DNA of 64,000 bases from Hofstenia miamia. Its lineage: Eukaryota > Xenacoelomorpha > Acoela. Under the pieces are notes generated by a model that did no database searches, was not told the origin of the DNA, and saw nothing but the letters and a program-made list of their open reading frames with translations. How positions within the stretch are numbered: the first letter of the stretch is position 1; each line of letters begins with the position of its first letter. The translations under genes were made by a program, and so were the position numbers. Positions 25,134 through 37,602 of the stretch are shown piece after piece. The stretch lies in the NCBI GenBank assembly GCA_004352715.1, contig SCFE01000025.1, forward strand, positions 2,155,329 to 2,219,328. Direction: 5' to 3'.

Positions 25134-25657
25134 TAATTTTAAATTTGCAAAGGACATCTTTTTCATTTTTGAATAAAGAGCGTATTAACCATTATTATTA
25201 TTATTATTAGTTTGGCTATCTCTTCAATGTATAATAGTAATTTGCATTCATAAAGTAGACTTTTGCAAACTGCGCTCGTTTCAAAAGACAATCAATGTAC
25301 ATAAAATTTTATTATAATTAATTGTTCGAATAAGTTATAAAACTTTCGATAACATATTTTTAGCTAGTATCACTTTCATGACANTATTATTATTTTTATT
25401 ATTATTATTATTATTATTTTAATTTTAAATTTGCAAAGGACATCTTTTTCATTTTTGAATAACCATTATTATTATTATTATTAGTTTGGCTATCTCTTCA
25501 ATGTATAATAGTAATTTGCATTCATAAAGTAGACTTTTGCAAACTGCGCTCGTTTCAAAAGACAATCAATGTACATAAAATTTTATTATAATTAATTGTT
25601 CGAATAAGTTATAAAACTTTCGATAACATATTTTTAGCTAGTATCACTTTCATGACA
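25099..25657. repeat. Direct duplication joined by a single N
   Basis: Copy 1 (25099-25383, 285 bp) and copy 2 (25385-25657, 273 bp) are almost identical and are separated only by N at 25384. The main difference is a 12-bp deletion in copy 2 within AATAAAGAGCGTATTAACC. The arrangement looks like two overlapping contig ends, perhaps alternative haplotypes, placed side by side, rather than a biological tandem repeat. Confidence 0.85.
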
Positions 25658-26020
25658 ATTTGATACAATTTGTGTATTTTTGAACATGCAATTTCGATCG
25701 TAGCACGTTAATATGTGAACTATGTATAAAATATGAGCGAAAAATGTAACACATTTTAAAATTTTGTAGATTAGACATAAGTAAAGTAGAAGTAGAATTA
25801 AATATTCGTTTCTCAAACGCCATTTGAAATTAGGTCGTTGACCACATCTATTCGAATACAAGCATAAAAATAGTAGTAAGTATTGATTTTCACTGGCAAT
25901 CCACGCTACAAATTTGAAAACAGCGTTAACGAACCTCTTCAATGACACAATTTCAATATATGCAGGAAGCATCTGCTGTTTTAAAAAATGCTTAATAGAC
26001 GTCATAAAGTACAATATCAA
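25634..26020 (-). CDS. Orphan ORF, 128 codons, unknown
   Basis: One of the longer uninterrupted reading frames not explained by a transposon. The product would be hydrophobic and Cys/Phe/Leu-rich, with a likely membrane stretch in the middle (a run of Leu/Ile/Tyr around residues 72-100). I recognise no family or motif. At this AT content a chance ORF of this size is possible, and its 3' part overlaps the duplicated block ending at 25657. No splice or promoter evidence supports it. I consider it more likely spurious than real. Confidence 0.15.
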   Translation of the reverse strand: MILYFMTSIKHFLKQQMLPAYIEIVSLKRFVNAVFKFVAWIASENQYLLLFLCLYSNRCGQRPNFKWRLRNEYLILLLLYLCLIYKILKCVTFFAHILYIVHILTCYDRNCMFKNTQIVSNCHESDTS

Positions 26021-29000
26021 GAAAATTCAGAAACTTCATTGATATAATATTTCGCTAAGTACTGTTCTGTTTTAAATTTCTTGTGATAAACGTCATTAGG
26101 GAGAACCAATATACACTAGTTAGTTAGCAATAAAAATAAAATTGTACTAAGAAACTTCCGTAGTTAAGGGATTAGGGAATAATCACTCACATGATATCTC
26201 CTAAGTTCCTGATATGGTAAAACAAATGATCATTTATTACTCGCTGGTATTAAAGAAATTCTGTTTAATGTGGCAGCAGTATATACAAAAACATACTAGT
26301 AAATAAATGCTTACGTGCTATAATAGTAGTGAAAAAACAATACACATGATGACATACTTACAAAATTATATAGTCGCTCATATTATAATTGTTGCATTAA
26401 TCTTTCATTACAATGCACATGAATAAAAAAATGAAATGTACTATCATTAAAATTGTATCCTTCAAAAATAGTGCAGATATAGGGTCAAGAATCAGTGTCG
26501 GGATCATTAAGTAGCATAGTTACTATTCTCGTCAGGATTCACCCTCTAGATTTGAGAATGATCCAATATCAGTATAAAATAGAAAAAAATATGAATATAG
26601 CTCGAAAAAATTAAAGAATTTTTGTTATCGTATCAAATATATACTAGGACTAATCTCATATATAATTTACTCCTCTAAGTAATAAGCCTCTACAATTATA
26701 TGAGTGGTTAATACCTTTACTATTTAGATAGAAATAGATTAACTGAAAAATATTGTCCTAATCCTAAAATATTGGCGATCCTGAAATTCTATGATATTGG
26801 TCCTATTATCCAATCAAATTTGGGTTTTTTCGGAGATGTCCGATAAAGTCTGTTTCATATTTTAGAGTCAAGACAGCCCCATATTTGTTTTACAATGTCA
26901 ATTCTTCCGTACGCAATAAATCCAAAATCCATATTGTAACAATGATAAGTTGTTATAATTTTAACCACAAACTTAGACTGTATGTGGGAAATTGTATGTT
27001 TTGGTTATAACTCAACGACACAATTTAAGCCACATAAATTGCTTGGTGCAGTCCAAAAAAAATCAGACTGCTTAGAAATAAGCATTAACTGTTTTAGTAC
27101 TTTAATTGGGATAATGAAACAAGGATTTTTTAACTATATTTAGAGAAATTGAAGAAAATGTAGATTCCAGCATTGCACTTCCGATACGCTAAGAAGAAAT
27201 AAATATTGAGTAAAAGTTTCAGATTTGCTTCATATTTTCTGCCTCGAAATGCCTCTGTATTACAAACCTGAGAAAAATTCTGTAGGAAAATTCGAAGATT
27301 AAAGGGGATAGTTATATAACTTGTTTGTCATACTCACGTTTTCAAGAACGCTTTTAAATAAATTTTGAACAGAAAATATAGGCAAGCTCGATATTTAGCT
27401 GAAATTTTGAGATTGGGTCCCAGTTAATGAATCACAGCCTTGAATCTAGGTTTTGAAGATTCAGAATAAAAAACGAAGCTTATTCGGCCTTGTTGGGTAA
27501 ATTTTTAAAAAACTGCATGGGGTGTGAATTGTGATAGGTCAAAAAAAATAAAGCTTTGCTTCAACTCTGTGATATAAGCTGTAATTTGACATGTTTATTA
27601 CATAGGAAAGACTTAACCATTATGGGCAATAGCACATAAAATTTTAAAATTTTTTTTCCTATGAAATGAATTAATGGGTAAATAACTTGTCTTTTAACGA
27701 AGTACTCTGAAACCAATATGCAAACTATTTTGCTTCTACTTAAAAGGTAAGTAATATTTTAAAGAGGTTAATATAATATCAAAGCTAGTTTAAGAGTAAA
27801 TTCCATTGACGTAGAAGATAGATTATAGATGTTGATAAGATAAAACGATACGCAAACATCTCATTGGCGACATATCTTACCAATTGTAATAACTGAATAT
27901 TGCCATAAAAATATAAATTCACAATTAAAAGAAACTATTTGTAAAATCATTTTTACGATTTATCCTAAAATTTCTTGAAAATATAATATTTAATTTTTAA
28001 ACCAGATTTTCCCTGTAAACTGAAATAAAAGAAAGTGCATTTTAGTTGAAATAATTCATATAATAAAAATACAAGATTTTTGCAAGCTCTATATAAGTAT
28101 ACGCTCAACATTTAGTGCATTCCCCATTAAGGTACATAATATTATTTTTAGTTACATTTTTATTATCTTCTTCAAGAATACCTACAAAGGTAGACTTGAT
28201 TTTTTATAAAAAACACAAGTACCTAACCATGGACTTCTAAATATTTAGACCTAACACACTCTTCTTTAGACACCAATTATCTGGAAAGGGACTCACTAAC
28301 TGAAATTGTACATTTAATATAGTTGTCTGAGACAAAGTTTCGATAAAGCGCTGTGAGAATGGATGTAATTCTATATTCTTATTATTTAAAAGTAAATTTT
28401 AGGAATTTTAGTGTTTTTATTCAGAACAGAGATGTGATTTAAGAATCAAAGTAATTAATGTAATCGCAAAACACCAATATTTTCATGGTATTATGAGGCT
28501 CAATGTAATAATTTAATGTTAAGGCTGGGGCTCTTTTCCTTGATAGCAAGATAAACATAATAATTGCTTACAAATTTTTCTCTAGTGACTCAAATATAAA
28601 AAAGCATGTTGATCGAATGCGTTTATTAAAAAGTCCGACACAACATAAAAAAATGTGGCTTTTAAATGCTTAAGCAGGGTCAAAGTAGTACTAAGCCATT
28701 CGTAATCCTCCCTAGATAAATAATTTCTAACAATATTTCAATTTCAACATTTTGGTTACAGTAAACAAGTTCAAATAAGCACACCTCCATGTGTAATTGT
28801 GTCAGTTTTCTATGTTTTCGTGTTCCATGTAGCACGATGATGAATTATTTCTGAAATTCAATTTTGTTAGGCAAAGATAAATTAAATAACAAACAAACTG
28901 AGTAACGATGTTGTTCAAAATTTATTTTTTAAATGTAATTTAATATGGACTCAGGATTTACAATGTATCATTTTTGTTGAAAGCTGAGTCTCCTGCATCG

Positions 29001-29970
29001 TAAAATTACCTTCAACATGTTAAACCTGAGAGGTGTCAATGCCAAGTGCATTACGATTTCTGATAGGTACACATAAATGATTAATAACCTAGGTGTCAAA
29101 TTTTGGTGATTATAGCCTGGTGCAAAGCACCATAAAAATGTTCTTCTGTCTAGAAGTCATCACGAGTTCATCACTGCAATAACAGTGATAAATTGTAGAA
29201 ATTAATTATTTTTATTTAAGAAATCTACAGTCCACTTCCAATTGAATTTTATAACTGCTATTTGCAGTGATCAAATCAATTCACATGCAACAGTAATAAT
29301 CTAGTGCTTGTACTGTCAAAGGAATTAATTAACATGGAAACAATTCTATCAATGACACAAAGGATTTGGGTCATTAAATCTCATAGCTACTATTAATTTG
29401 CTTCATTTAGTCTAATAACAACATCTACATTGCTTCGAAAATGTCATACTTTAGCTATGGACCGCACTTTTTTTGAAAACAAATAAATGTATATAAAATT
29501 AATAAAGAGCATCAAATGCTATTTATATGGCAATATGGTTGAACTCGAAAACTTCGCATACAGTGAAATCTCCTCTACATGCACTCAAATTAATTAGTGA
29601 GTGTCACTCACTTTAATGAAATGGGCGATCAAAGATTATCGTTGCACAATACATGTTTATTTAAACGAAAAGTGAAAAATATCTGTTATTTAAATCCTAT
29701 GAAGTTTATATAAGATGAGTGGAATTTTCGAAAAATGAAGAATTAAAACAAAAGCATATCAATTTCGTAGTGCTTAAACTAAAAAAAAGACGACATATAT
29801 GACCGAAGGAATGCAAAATTTTTTATAGTTTTAGATATTGCACTCGTAAATAGTAAGCAAAAAATGTCGAACAGATCTAAGGGAAGTTTCTTTTGTACAT
29901 TGCCTTTAAAAATATGAACATTTCTTTTTTACTTAGTTTCCGATATGTGCATCGTAAATTGTTCATGTAT
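26021..29970. other. AT-rich DNA, nothing recognised
   Basis: Nearly 4 kb without an ORF of note, transposon end, microsatellite or RNA gene that I can support. It could be intron or old decayed repeat. Confidence 0.6.
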
Positions 29971-29978
29971 ATATGCTA

Positions 29979-30228
29979 CAATAAGATTGTGAAATTAGGA
30001 ATTTCGTGAAATCTCTAAAATTCAGTGAATTTGTGAAACTGGTATTTCACTTACCTAGCTTCATAAAAACATTAAAATACCTAGACACTTCATATATTTA
30101 CTGGAAAAATACTAAACTAACCCAGTCCTCAATTTAGTTGTTTTTAAGTTTTTAAGTGAAATAGCAATTTCACAAATTCACTAAAATTTTAAGGATATCA
30201 CGAAATTCCTAATTACACAATCTTACTG
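29979..30228. mobile_element. 250-bp MITE with about 75-bp TIRs and TA duplication
   Basis: The first 75 bp (29979-30054) and the reverse complement of the last 79 bp (30150-30228) match with few differences; both begin CARTAAGATTGTG and contain AATTAGGAATTTCGTGA and AGTGAATTTGTGAAA. TA lies at 29977-29978 and 30229-30230. There is no coding capacity. The structure fits a Tc1/mariner-type miniature element. The right end abuts an (AT)n tract. Confidence 0.88.
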
Positions 30229-30229
30229 T

Positions 30230-30233
<4 letters not shown>

Positions 30234-30270
<37 letters not shown>

Positions 30271-30320
30271 GTGTATGTATATATATGTGAATATATATAT
30301 GTATATATATATATACATAG
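30234..30320. repeat. (AT)n microsatellite with TGTA interruptions
   Basis: Alternating AT interspersed with TATGTA units, directly after the MITE. Confidence 0.93.
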
Positions 30321-31570
30321 TATTAGTATACTATATTTCCATATTTTCATATGTAACTTAAGCTTAGCTTCGTAGTAGTCTTGCTACAAATTTCAGTTGT
30401 AGTAAAGTAGACGGAGTTTATATTTCAAGACCTATTAACTTCAACCCATTATCTGACATGAATAAAGTGATTATTCAAAAATGAAAATGTAATCTATTAC
30501 TTCTTGGCTGAGAATTAACTTAATAATTGTATATTATTGAAGCACAAATTAATATAATGTTATTAAAAAAAATAAATTATTCACATATTAAAAAACAGGT
30601 TTAAGCAATTGAAAATCATCTTATTCTATATATTTTTTATCCAATGACTGTGCATAATCTGAAAATCAAAAAAACTGATATTTGATGACATTTTCAAGTT
30701 CTTTTCCACCGATCCTTGTGAAAATTAACTTTATTTGTTTCTTTAATTATGACATTATTCAAAGACTAATTCGATTATCTCATTTCTTTTTTCCAGACAA
30801 ATTAATATTTCTTCTGAAATGATTTACTTATATGTTTAATTTTGGTCTATATTGAAGTTGAAGTAAAAGAACCGACTTCATGTCTACTCTGTGTCTGTAC
30901 ATTTTGTGCACTCGAATATTACTTTTCTTTGAATTGAAAAATGAATTTAGACTGGGTACTAGGGTACTAAGTATTTACTTGTTTCACTCCAAGATAATTT
31001 GAGGTAGGTATTTAAGCTTGTACTAATTGCCCTAAATTGTGTAACTAGTAGAAGTTATATCATTAAATCGTGAGGTTTTTTGGGACGATGAGATCAAGAT
31101 AATTATGAAACGAGACTAAGTATAAATCAAATGGTACCTCTAAGAATTAGGGTTTATATGGTCTGCTCCAGCAAAACAATAAAGTCCAAAAAATTCTTGT
31201 TGATCTTAAATAAGGTCTAGTCCAAAAAAATGTTGAATGTACAGCATAATCCGGTTACAGTGAGCTTCTGAGAATTTTGTAAGTTTTCTAAAATGTACCT
31301 ATGCCCCTGCTCAGTCATAGTGGTAAATTAACCCTCATTATAGTTTTAATTATTATGTACATACAAATGCATATGCATTTTATATATATATATGTGTGTG
31401 TGTGTTCAGAAATTTTTGGGTTCTATATTAAATTAAGAACTATCATATTTCATTTTATTCTAATGATAAAAGCACATTATATAATTTATTACTATTAATA
31501 AAGTAAAATACATATATATAATTTTAAAATAAAATCATATCGCTTTAATATTAACACAAAAAAATCTTGA
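30321..31570. other. AT-rich DNA, nothing firm
   Basis: No gene recognised. The ORF 31301-31498 spans an (AT)n/(GT)n run (31381-31404) and is not convincing. The phrase TACAGCATAATCCGGTTACAG (31241-31261) could be a transposon end, without a partner. Confidence 0.45.
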
Positions 31571-31574
31571 AATA

Positions 31575-31745
31575 GCCACTTCCGGAACAATTCTAAAGTA
31601 GGCAAGGTGCAATGGAATGACCTCCCAGAAGTCTTGATCTTACCTTAGGTGACTTCATATCTTCGAATCAAGGCTTTAGACACATCTAAGCAGATATTTC
31701 CAAGCGTGTCTAGAAAACCTATGAAGAATCTTCCTCTACGAAACT
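31575..31745 (+). pseudogene. mariner-like transposase C-terminal relic
   Basis: One frame reads (stop)PPRSLDLTLGDF around 31625-31665. This is the 'WPPRSPDLTPxDFFLWG' block that carries the third catalytic acid of mariner-like transposases. Here the Trp codon has become TGA and Pro has become Leu. A continuation, RHI-stop-ADISKRV-stop, matches the following helix with further stops. No TIRs were found nearby. Small but specific. Confidence 0.6.
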
Positions 31746-31927
31746 GCAGGAGGAAGAAGAATACTTATTTGAATATATTTGAATAACATGTTTGTATTTT
31801 ACAGCTATAACTATACATCTTATTGTATACATATATTAATAAATTATATGTTGAAAATTTTCACTATAACATTAAATGAGATTTGATCGTTTTTCGTTAA
31901 ATGCAGAAGCCAAAAACTTTCTGAACA

Positions 31928-31931
<4 letters not shown>

Positions 31932-31959
<28 letters not shown>

Positions 31960-31960
31960 G
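31932..31960. repeat. (AT)n microsatellite
   Basis: About 29 bp of alternating AT. Confidence 0.95.
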
Positions 31961-32139
31961 GATTTACACAGTAAGCTAAAATAGATACTGAAATTTTGTA
32001 TGTACGTACGCTTTACATAGGGGTGTGCGATGCGCCAAATTTTAAAACCAATTTAATTTACGTTCGATTTTTGCCCGGGAATCGAATTACGGTGCAAAAT
32101 TGTTTCGGTGCAATTGCAATTTATTTCAAATTCACATGT

Positions 32140-33920
32140 AAAAATAACAAAAAAATTTAAATTGTCTAGCGGAAGTCTTCTGAGCACTTCTGTGAGGATA
32201 TTCCCACCGTCAGACTACACACGTTCACGGGGTACACCAGTTGCAGGTATTGCAAGATTTTTTAATTGCAACTTCATCAAATGTACTCCAAATAGAAGAT
32301 GATGATGATAATTGTTGCTCGTCTTGGTGAGCATCACATGCTGTTGCACTGCCCTCATCTCTAATTAATGTCTCTAAAAAATTTCTAAGTTTTTGAGTAT
32401 TTTCGACAATCTCAGCATCATCCAGTAGAATCCCTTTGAAGCAGGGCGTCCAGGGGCATTGAAAATATAGTTATTTCCGATTGTGTATTAAAATTCGGAA
32501 ACGTTTCTCAAGGTTTTCAAGGAGCATTGTTGCAAACTCATGACCAGTCTTGGTCGTGACATCAGTACGCACCATAAATTGATTAAGTACACCACGTAGT
32601 CCTTTCAAAATGAGAATTATTGATGACATCATCGCATATTATATTTTTCACCAGATGATTCGCACGTGGCCTCATAAAAGTGGTTCCCATAATTTTAGTG
32701 AAATCTTCATTAGTAGCTCAATGTTCTGAGGATTAAGTGGTTGGCGAGTTTGAAGTAAGCGTTCCTCCTTGAGGTACTCTGAATTCCAACGAGTTTCAAA
32801 TGCTGAAATTAAATTTAGCTCTGGTAAATTCAGCATTTTTGGTAGCAATGTAAATTTGCCCGTTCTTAATTTGATCGATGATAAAATTTAAAGATGTCAG
32901 TTCCACTTTTTAATACATTTACAAGTGCGGGGATTGGTTTAATATTATCCTTAATAGTTGGTTGAACAGTTACAACAAACAGTTTTTTCTGAGTTAAATC
33001 AACATTGTAGTAATTAAGTGCCAAATCAATTTTCTGAAGAATGTTTTGAAATGTATGACTTTCTGGAAAATGAATTGAGGTCAACAAAAAGTTGTGTAGT
33101 GTAAAATTTTCTGATAAACAATGGCCAGTTATATCAATGTAAGAATCGCCGTTTTTTGAAGACCACAAAAAATCAGATGTGATTGAAAACCCCAAATTAG
33201 AATTCTGAGAAGACATTCGCTTGACACGCAACCGTTCTTTTTCATATATGTTCGTGAAAAAACTGTTCGAGATGGTAATTTGAACATTGGATCAAGTGCA
33301 GTAATAAGCCGCTGAAAACCTGTATTTTTCACAATTGAATATGGCTGCAAAACAATTGCAATCATCTCGCAAACTTTCTTAACATGGTCTTGGTTTCTGT
33401 CACTCGAATCTGGATATTGACTTACATGGACAAAGTCAGTAATTTTTAAATTGTTCGCGTTTTTTTCTCCCGTTTTCGCCTTTCTTTTCTGCTTTATTGC
33501 TATCCCATTCTTTCTTAATGTTAAAATAACCTGAATACTTTGAATGATGCTTACGTTTAGATATGCAGCAGCATTTGTTGNTAGTTTCTGGCACTCGAAT
33601 CTGGATATTGACTTACATGGAAAAGTCAATAATTTTTAAATTGTTCGCGTTTTTCTCCCGTTTTCGCCTTTCTTTTCTGCTTTCTTGCTATCCCATTTAT
33701 TCTTAATGTTAAATAACCTGAATACTTTGAATGATGCTTACGGCTTTAGATATGCAACGGCATTTGTTGTTTGTGAATGTTGGTAGGATATCCATTGTGA
33801 ACAATGCATACATTTTCTTTTACACTTTTCTAACCAGATAGAATGACAATAATTGCGTTTCTCAGCAATGTCCATGTTCAAATAATTCACGTGTCGGAAC
33901 AGATAAATTACACTTGCCAA
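32140..33920 (-). pseudogene. hAT transposase, decayed
   Basis: Order on the minus strand: a BED-like zinc finger piece (33830-33740; CMHC then SQTTNAVAYLK, second metal pair degraded); MIAIVLQPYSIVKNTGFQRL and ALDPMFKLPSRTVFS (33375-33260), the standard hAT entry to the catalytic core; a catalytic-domain stretch read as ITSDFLWSSKNGDSYIDITG (33185-33125), in place of 'TTDxWTSxxxxxYxxLTxH'; HTFQNILQKIDLALNYYNVD; SAFETRWNSEYLKEERLL (32810-32755); DARFKGILLDDAE (32455-32415); and the dimerisation motif PATGVPRERV (32240-32205), after which Phe is replaced by a stop. Several frameshifts and stops make it inactive. Confidence 0.85.
33391..33769. repeat. Direct duplication inside the hAT element, joined by a single N
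   Basis: 33391-33580 and 33582-33769 are about 92-95% alike, with differences mostly in homopolymer length. The N at 33581 is the only junction. As at 25384, this suggests two overlapping contig ends. If so, the true transposase lacks one copy. Confidence 0.8.
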
Positions 33921-34264
33921 TTACACAATGTAATAAAACGGGCCAATGAGAATAACCGCCTGAAAAGTTGTTGAAAGAAATATGTTTTTAAGTGGAGACC
34001 TGTACAGCCTTTTGTTTCTGATTGATGTTAACACACATATTTATTCCCTCGTTGAATCACACTGTGAAGGTTTTGCATAGATCAGCTCCCAGTTGCTGAT
34101 AATTTTAATTGCACTGCAAGTAAGAAATTAGGCTTGAGCAATTACGTCGGTGCAAATCTGAGCAGAGGTTTTTTACACTATACAAATTTTAAATCGGTTC
34201 AATTTTTGCTCATTGAATAAAATTTGGGTGCAAATTCGGTGCATCGCACATGCCTAGCTTTAAA

Positions 34265-36077
34265 TATTTTGATATTTTCCAAAATCGGATAAATATAATC
34301 ATACACATAGAATTTATTTTTGGTGACACAAATACGTAGATTAATTTCTAGTGTGAATTAGTATTATTATTAAGCATTTACATAATCTGTAAGATTTTTC
34401 TGCATTTTTAGTTGCGCAGGGTGTCAACTACTGCGCAACCTGCACATTTGCAAAGAGACATTTTCAGTAAGCGTAAAGTTAACAACGATTTGAATTACTC
34501 GTTCATTTTTCTAGGGACTGTGAAAATCGCTTGTAATAACGGAATTCTCGTTAACCCACCGCGCTATGACCGAAAAACTGACATGCCTAAAAGGCAGTTT
34601 TGGACGAGACCAAAAAGTTTGCCGCAATGTCCGACTTCTTGTTAGATGTGAAATCGCTATAAACAAATTATATTGTGTTTATAATTTGACTTGGTCTCAA
34701 AAGGCTATTTTTCCAACTCGACTTAATTTGTTCACTGATCAAAGTTTGATGATGCTATAAATCACTTAGTTTAAGATTTGTCCCCGTTGAAAAATTAATG
34801 ATATCATATCATTGGGTCTATTTTCTCGCAAAGTGTTCTTCCTAAGCAGTGGGTATCAATTGCCACTAGTGCTATTTCATTGGCTTGAGCATTCAGAAGA
34901 CGACTTACAACTTAAGTACTTTGTATTAAAAAAAAATATATATATAAAGTATATATATATATATATGGCGTTTTTAAGAATATAGACTTTTAATATTTTT
35001 TATGATAGCGAATACATAAACATCTACTTACAATTTTCCTTGCATATCTAATTGAATTTGAAAATCGAATTACATTATTCAAGATGCCCACCCTCTTCAC
35101 ATATTATTGAATGCAAAGGTTCAAAGACTCTATCAACAAGCTAGCACAATATTTCAAATAATATATTTGGAATTTCTGAGTTATTTCCTCCTTTCATTCT
35201 TATAAATTCCAATCCCATTTTGTATATATTACTTTTCAGATATCATCAGATAAAGAAATCCATTGGAGTAGAGAAATTTTGGTGGTCATGCGCAAGGTCA
35301 TGCTTTGTCCTGCTGGTATGTCACTTATTCTAAACACCTGTTTCTTATTAAGAGAGGGACCACATTTTATTCAAGTAGCTCTAAACCTTAATGAAAACTG
35401 GTCCTGTCACGAAATCTTGGATTCGACCATAACACTAAAAGGTAAAATTTTTTTAGCGCAAAAACCATCCTTTATTGGTACATAGAACATCCATAAAATT
35501 CTATTCATTCGAAGCCTCTTGTGAAAATTCAGTTCTTTTGGGGACCATTTGACAATGATACTTATACAACACGAGGTTTGCATAGTATCATATCTTGTTT
35601 TTAATGTGAATAAAAAGCACACTTGCAACAATCAAATTTTTTAGCCATTCCCGAAAGTAATGCTAAGACAGAAGGGTTATTTCTCATTATTTCATTTGTC
35701 GAATTTCTTACTGTCTCATCAGAGCCACAAAATACTGGTGGTGTCAACTTATTTTTATTCGTAGCATTATAAATTCATCCTTGTTCCTCTCAATTATTCG
35801 CATTAGTTTACATTCATTAAACACTATTTTTAAGCCTCCTCTCAGTGTGGTACAACTTTTGCAGCTGATTCTCTTTCTGAAAAATCCTTCCAAATTGTGT
35901 AATTAATCAACTTATTTTCTGAGGACAACAGCAGACAGTGACGCGATATATTTATTAAAAATTCCTAGCGTATTGAGATTTATTTAATAGTGATAAAACA
36001 ATATTTCTTATATCATAAAAATTCCATGGCTAATTATAATTCGTCATTTCTAAAAAAACATCCCCTGTATACAAATA
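34265..36077. other. AT-rich DNA with unassigned ORFs
   Basis: Overlapping plus-strand ORFs at 34412-34645 and 34566-34760 have mixed composition (for example TVKIACNNGILVNPPRYDRK) but no family I know. 35270-35480 is less AT-biased and may be a decayed repeat. An (AT)n tract lies at 34936-34966. Nothing else is supportable. Confidence 0.4.
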
Positions 36078-36085
36078 GGTCGAAC

Positions 36086-36294
36086 CAGGGGTGTGCTCGA
36101 GGAGGTGTTCAGAGGGTTCAACCCATCTTGTTAAATGTTATTGGGGGCCCAGCCCCCTTGTTAAATTTATATTAGTATTCAAGTGTGTTTGATTTTATTT
36201 GTTGAGAAAATAATTTATGGCCAAAATATATCATAAAAATACAAAGCTCAAGATAATAGCCCCTCATTGTTAATTTCTTAGGAGTACAGCCCTG
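36086..36294. mobile_element. 209-bp hAT-type MITE (empty copy)
   Basis: It starts CAGGGGTGTGCTCGAGG, and the reverse complement of its end reads CAGGGCTGTACTCC. Flanking octamers are GGTCGAAC (36078-36085) and GGTCAAAC (36295-36302), 7 of 8 identical. The interior contains a short GC palindrome, TGGGGGCCCAGCCCCC-like, near 36136-36155. It carries no gene. A second copy of the same family lies at 47047-48071. Confidence 0.9.
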
Positions 36295-36309
36295 GGTCAA
36301 ACCATTCTG

Positions 36310-37430
36310 AATTGGACGTTAAGATGACTGATCTAGAGAGTAGCCCACAATGGACTAACAACATAGTGCTGTTTGATGAAGGCTCAATAATGTTTATTTT
36401 TTTATAACCATTGATTTCATTCACGTGTAGCAACAAAAATGGTAAATACCCATAAAACTATGTGATTGGAGTTATTGAAAAATCTTTTTCATATTTTGGT
36501 AAAACCTATTGGAAATGTTTGAAAAAATACCTGAATTGACCTTTCAGAAAATGCACTATTTTCCTCCTCAGACGAACTGTTAGCACAAAGCTCTACTGAA
36601 GGTGGGCAAATTTATACCAGAAGATTAATAATTATATAGAAAATGTAGATATTCCAGTAAAAGATATAAACATTGATTAGATCAACAACTTTTCAAAACA
36701 TATATTGAAAAATCATGTACGCAGGTTTTCTGCAAAGGATTGCTAGTGTAATAGCCTGTTCTCACAGAATGAATCTCTACAACAAATAGTAAACATCTAA
36801 CAACAAATGTATATGTATGTAGATAATAGACTTAATCATTTATAATAGATTTGAATTTTTAAATATTCATGATGCTTTTTATCAAAATCTGTTGGGTTGT
36901 TATAAATATTGATATACATTTTCTGAAGCAAATAACGTACCAATTGTGCCTACAGTAGAATAGTGAAATTATTCTTAAAATACGCCCACGAGTTGGAAAA
37001 TCAACTTTTTAGATTCAATTACTGACTGCTTTTAAAGTTGAACTCCCATTTTGAAAAAATTAACTCGCTAAAAACAATTAAAGTAAAGCTTGCAATTTAG
37101 TTAAAAGTACCAAAGCATATGCATTGCCCATTGAGAATTGCTTTGGCTCAAGGGCACTATAACATAGAATGAAATAAAGCTATTGCGGATATTGCATTGC
37201 TTATTTCAATATCTGATTTAATAATTAGCTGTTAAAAAAATATTTAAATTTTTTCAATTCTTTCCCTAAAACTTTTAAAAATTTGAATTTTACCATGAGC
37301 ACATAATGCTTAAAATAACGTCAACGATCTACTTGTAGTAGTACAAGACTGAATAAAATTTCTACAAAAAATTAGAAAATATTTGGAGTGAGCAGATATA
37401 CAAACATATTTGTGTCGATACATTAAATGT
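36310..37430. other. AT-rich DNA, nothing recognised
   Basis: No ORF above chance, no repeat ends, no microsatellite of note. Confidence 0.55.
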
Positions 37431-37435
37431 GAATA

Positions 37436-37602
37436 CAATTGAGTCTCGATTATCTGAATAATTCAGCCAGTTGTTTTCAAATTATCTTGTGGGTGTAATA
37501 CACAACCTAGTTCACTCTATATAATAACAATTCACACAATTGAATTTTATGCTTAATATTTGAAATTTATACAAAGTAGATTCGATAATCAAGTTTTCTC
37601 TG
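37436..37602. mobile_element. Possible pogo/Tigger-type MITE, 167 bp
   Basis: It begins CAATTGAGTCTCGATTATCT, and its reverse-complemented end begins CAGAGAAAACTTGATTATCG. The shared core is GATTATC-x-AAT, with TA at 37434-37435 and 37603-37604. Pogo/Tigger elements have ends of the type CAGTTGAGTCTCGATTAT. The TIR match is imperfect (about two thirds), so this call is moderate. Confidence 0.5.

Larger units (their letters stand above)
32018..34256 (-). mobile_element. hAT transposon with TIRs and 8-bp target duplication
   Basis: The left end (from 32018) reads TAGGGGTGTGCGATGCGCCA, and the reverse complement of the right end (to 34256) reads TAGGCATGTGCGATGCACCG. The flanking octamers are GCTTTACA (32010-32017) and GCTTTAAA (34257-34264), 7 of 8 identical. 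TIRs of this type with an 8-bp duplication define hAT elements. The 2239-bp element holds a transposase on the minus strand with BED finger, catalytic-domain and dimerisation pieces in the right order. A single N at 33581 joins an internal direct duplication of about 188 bp. Confidence 0.93.
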
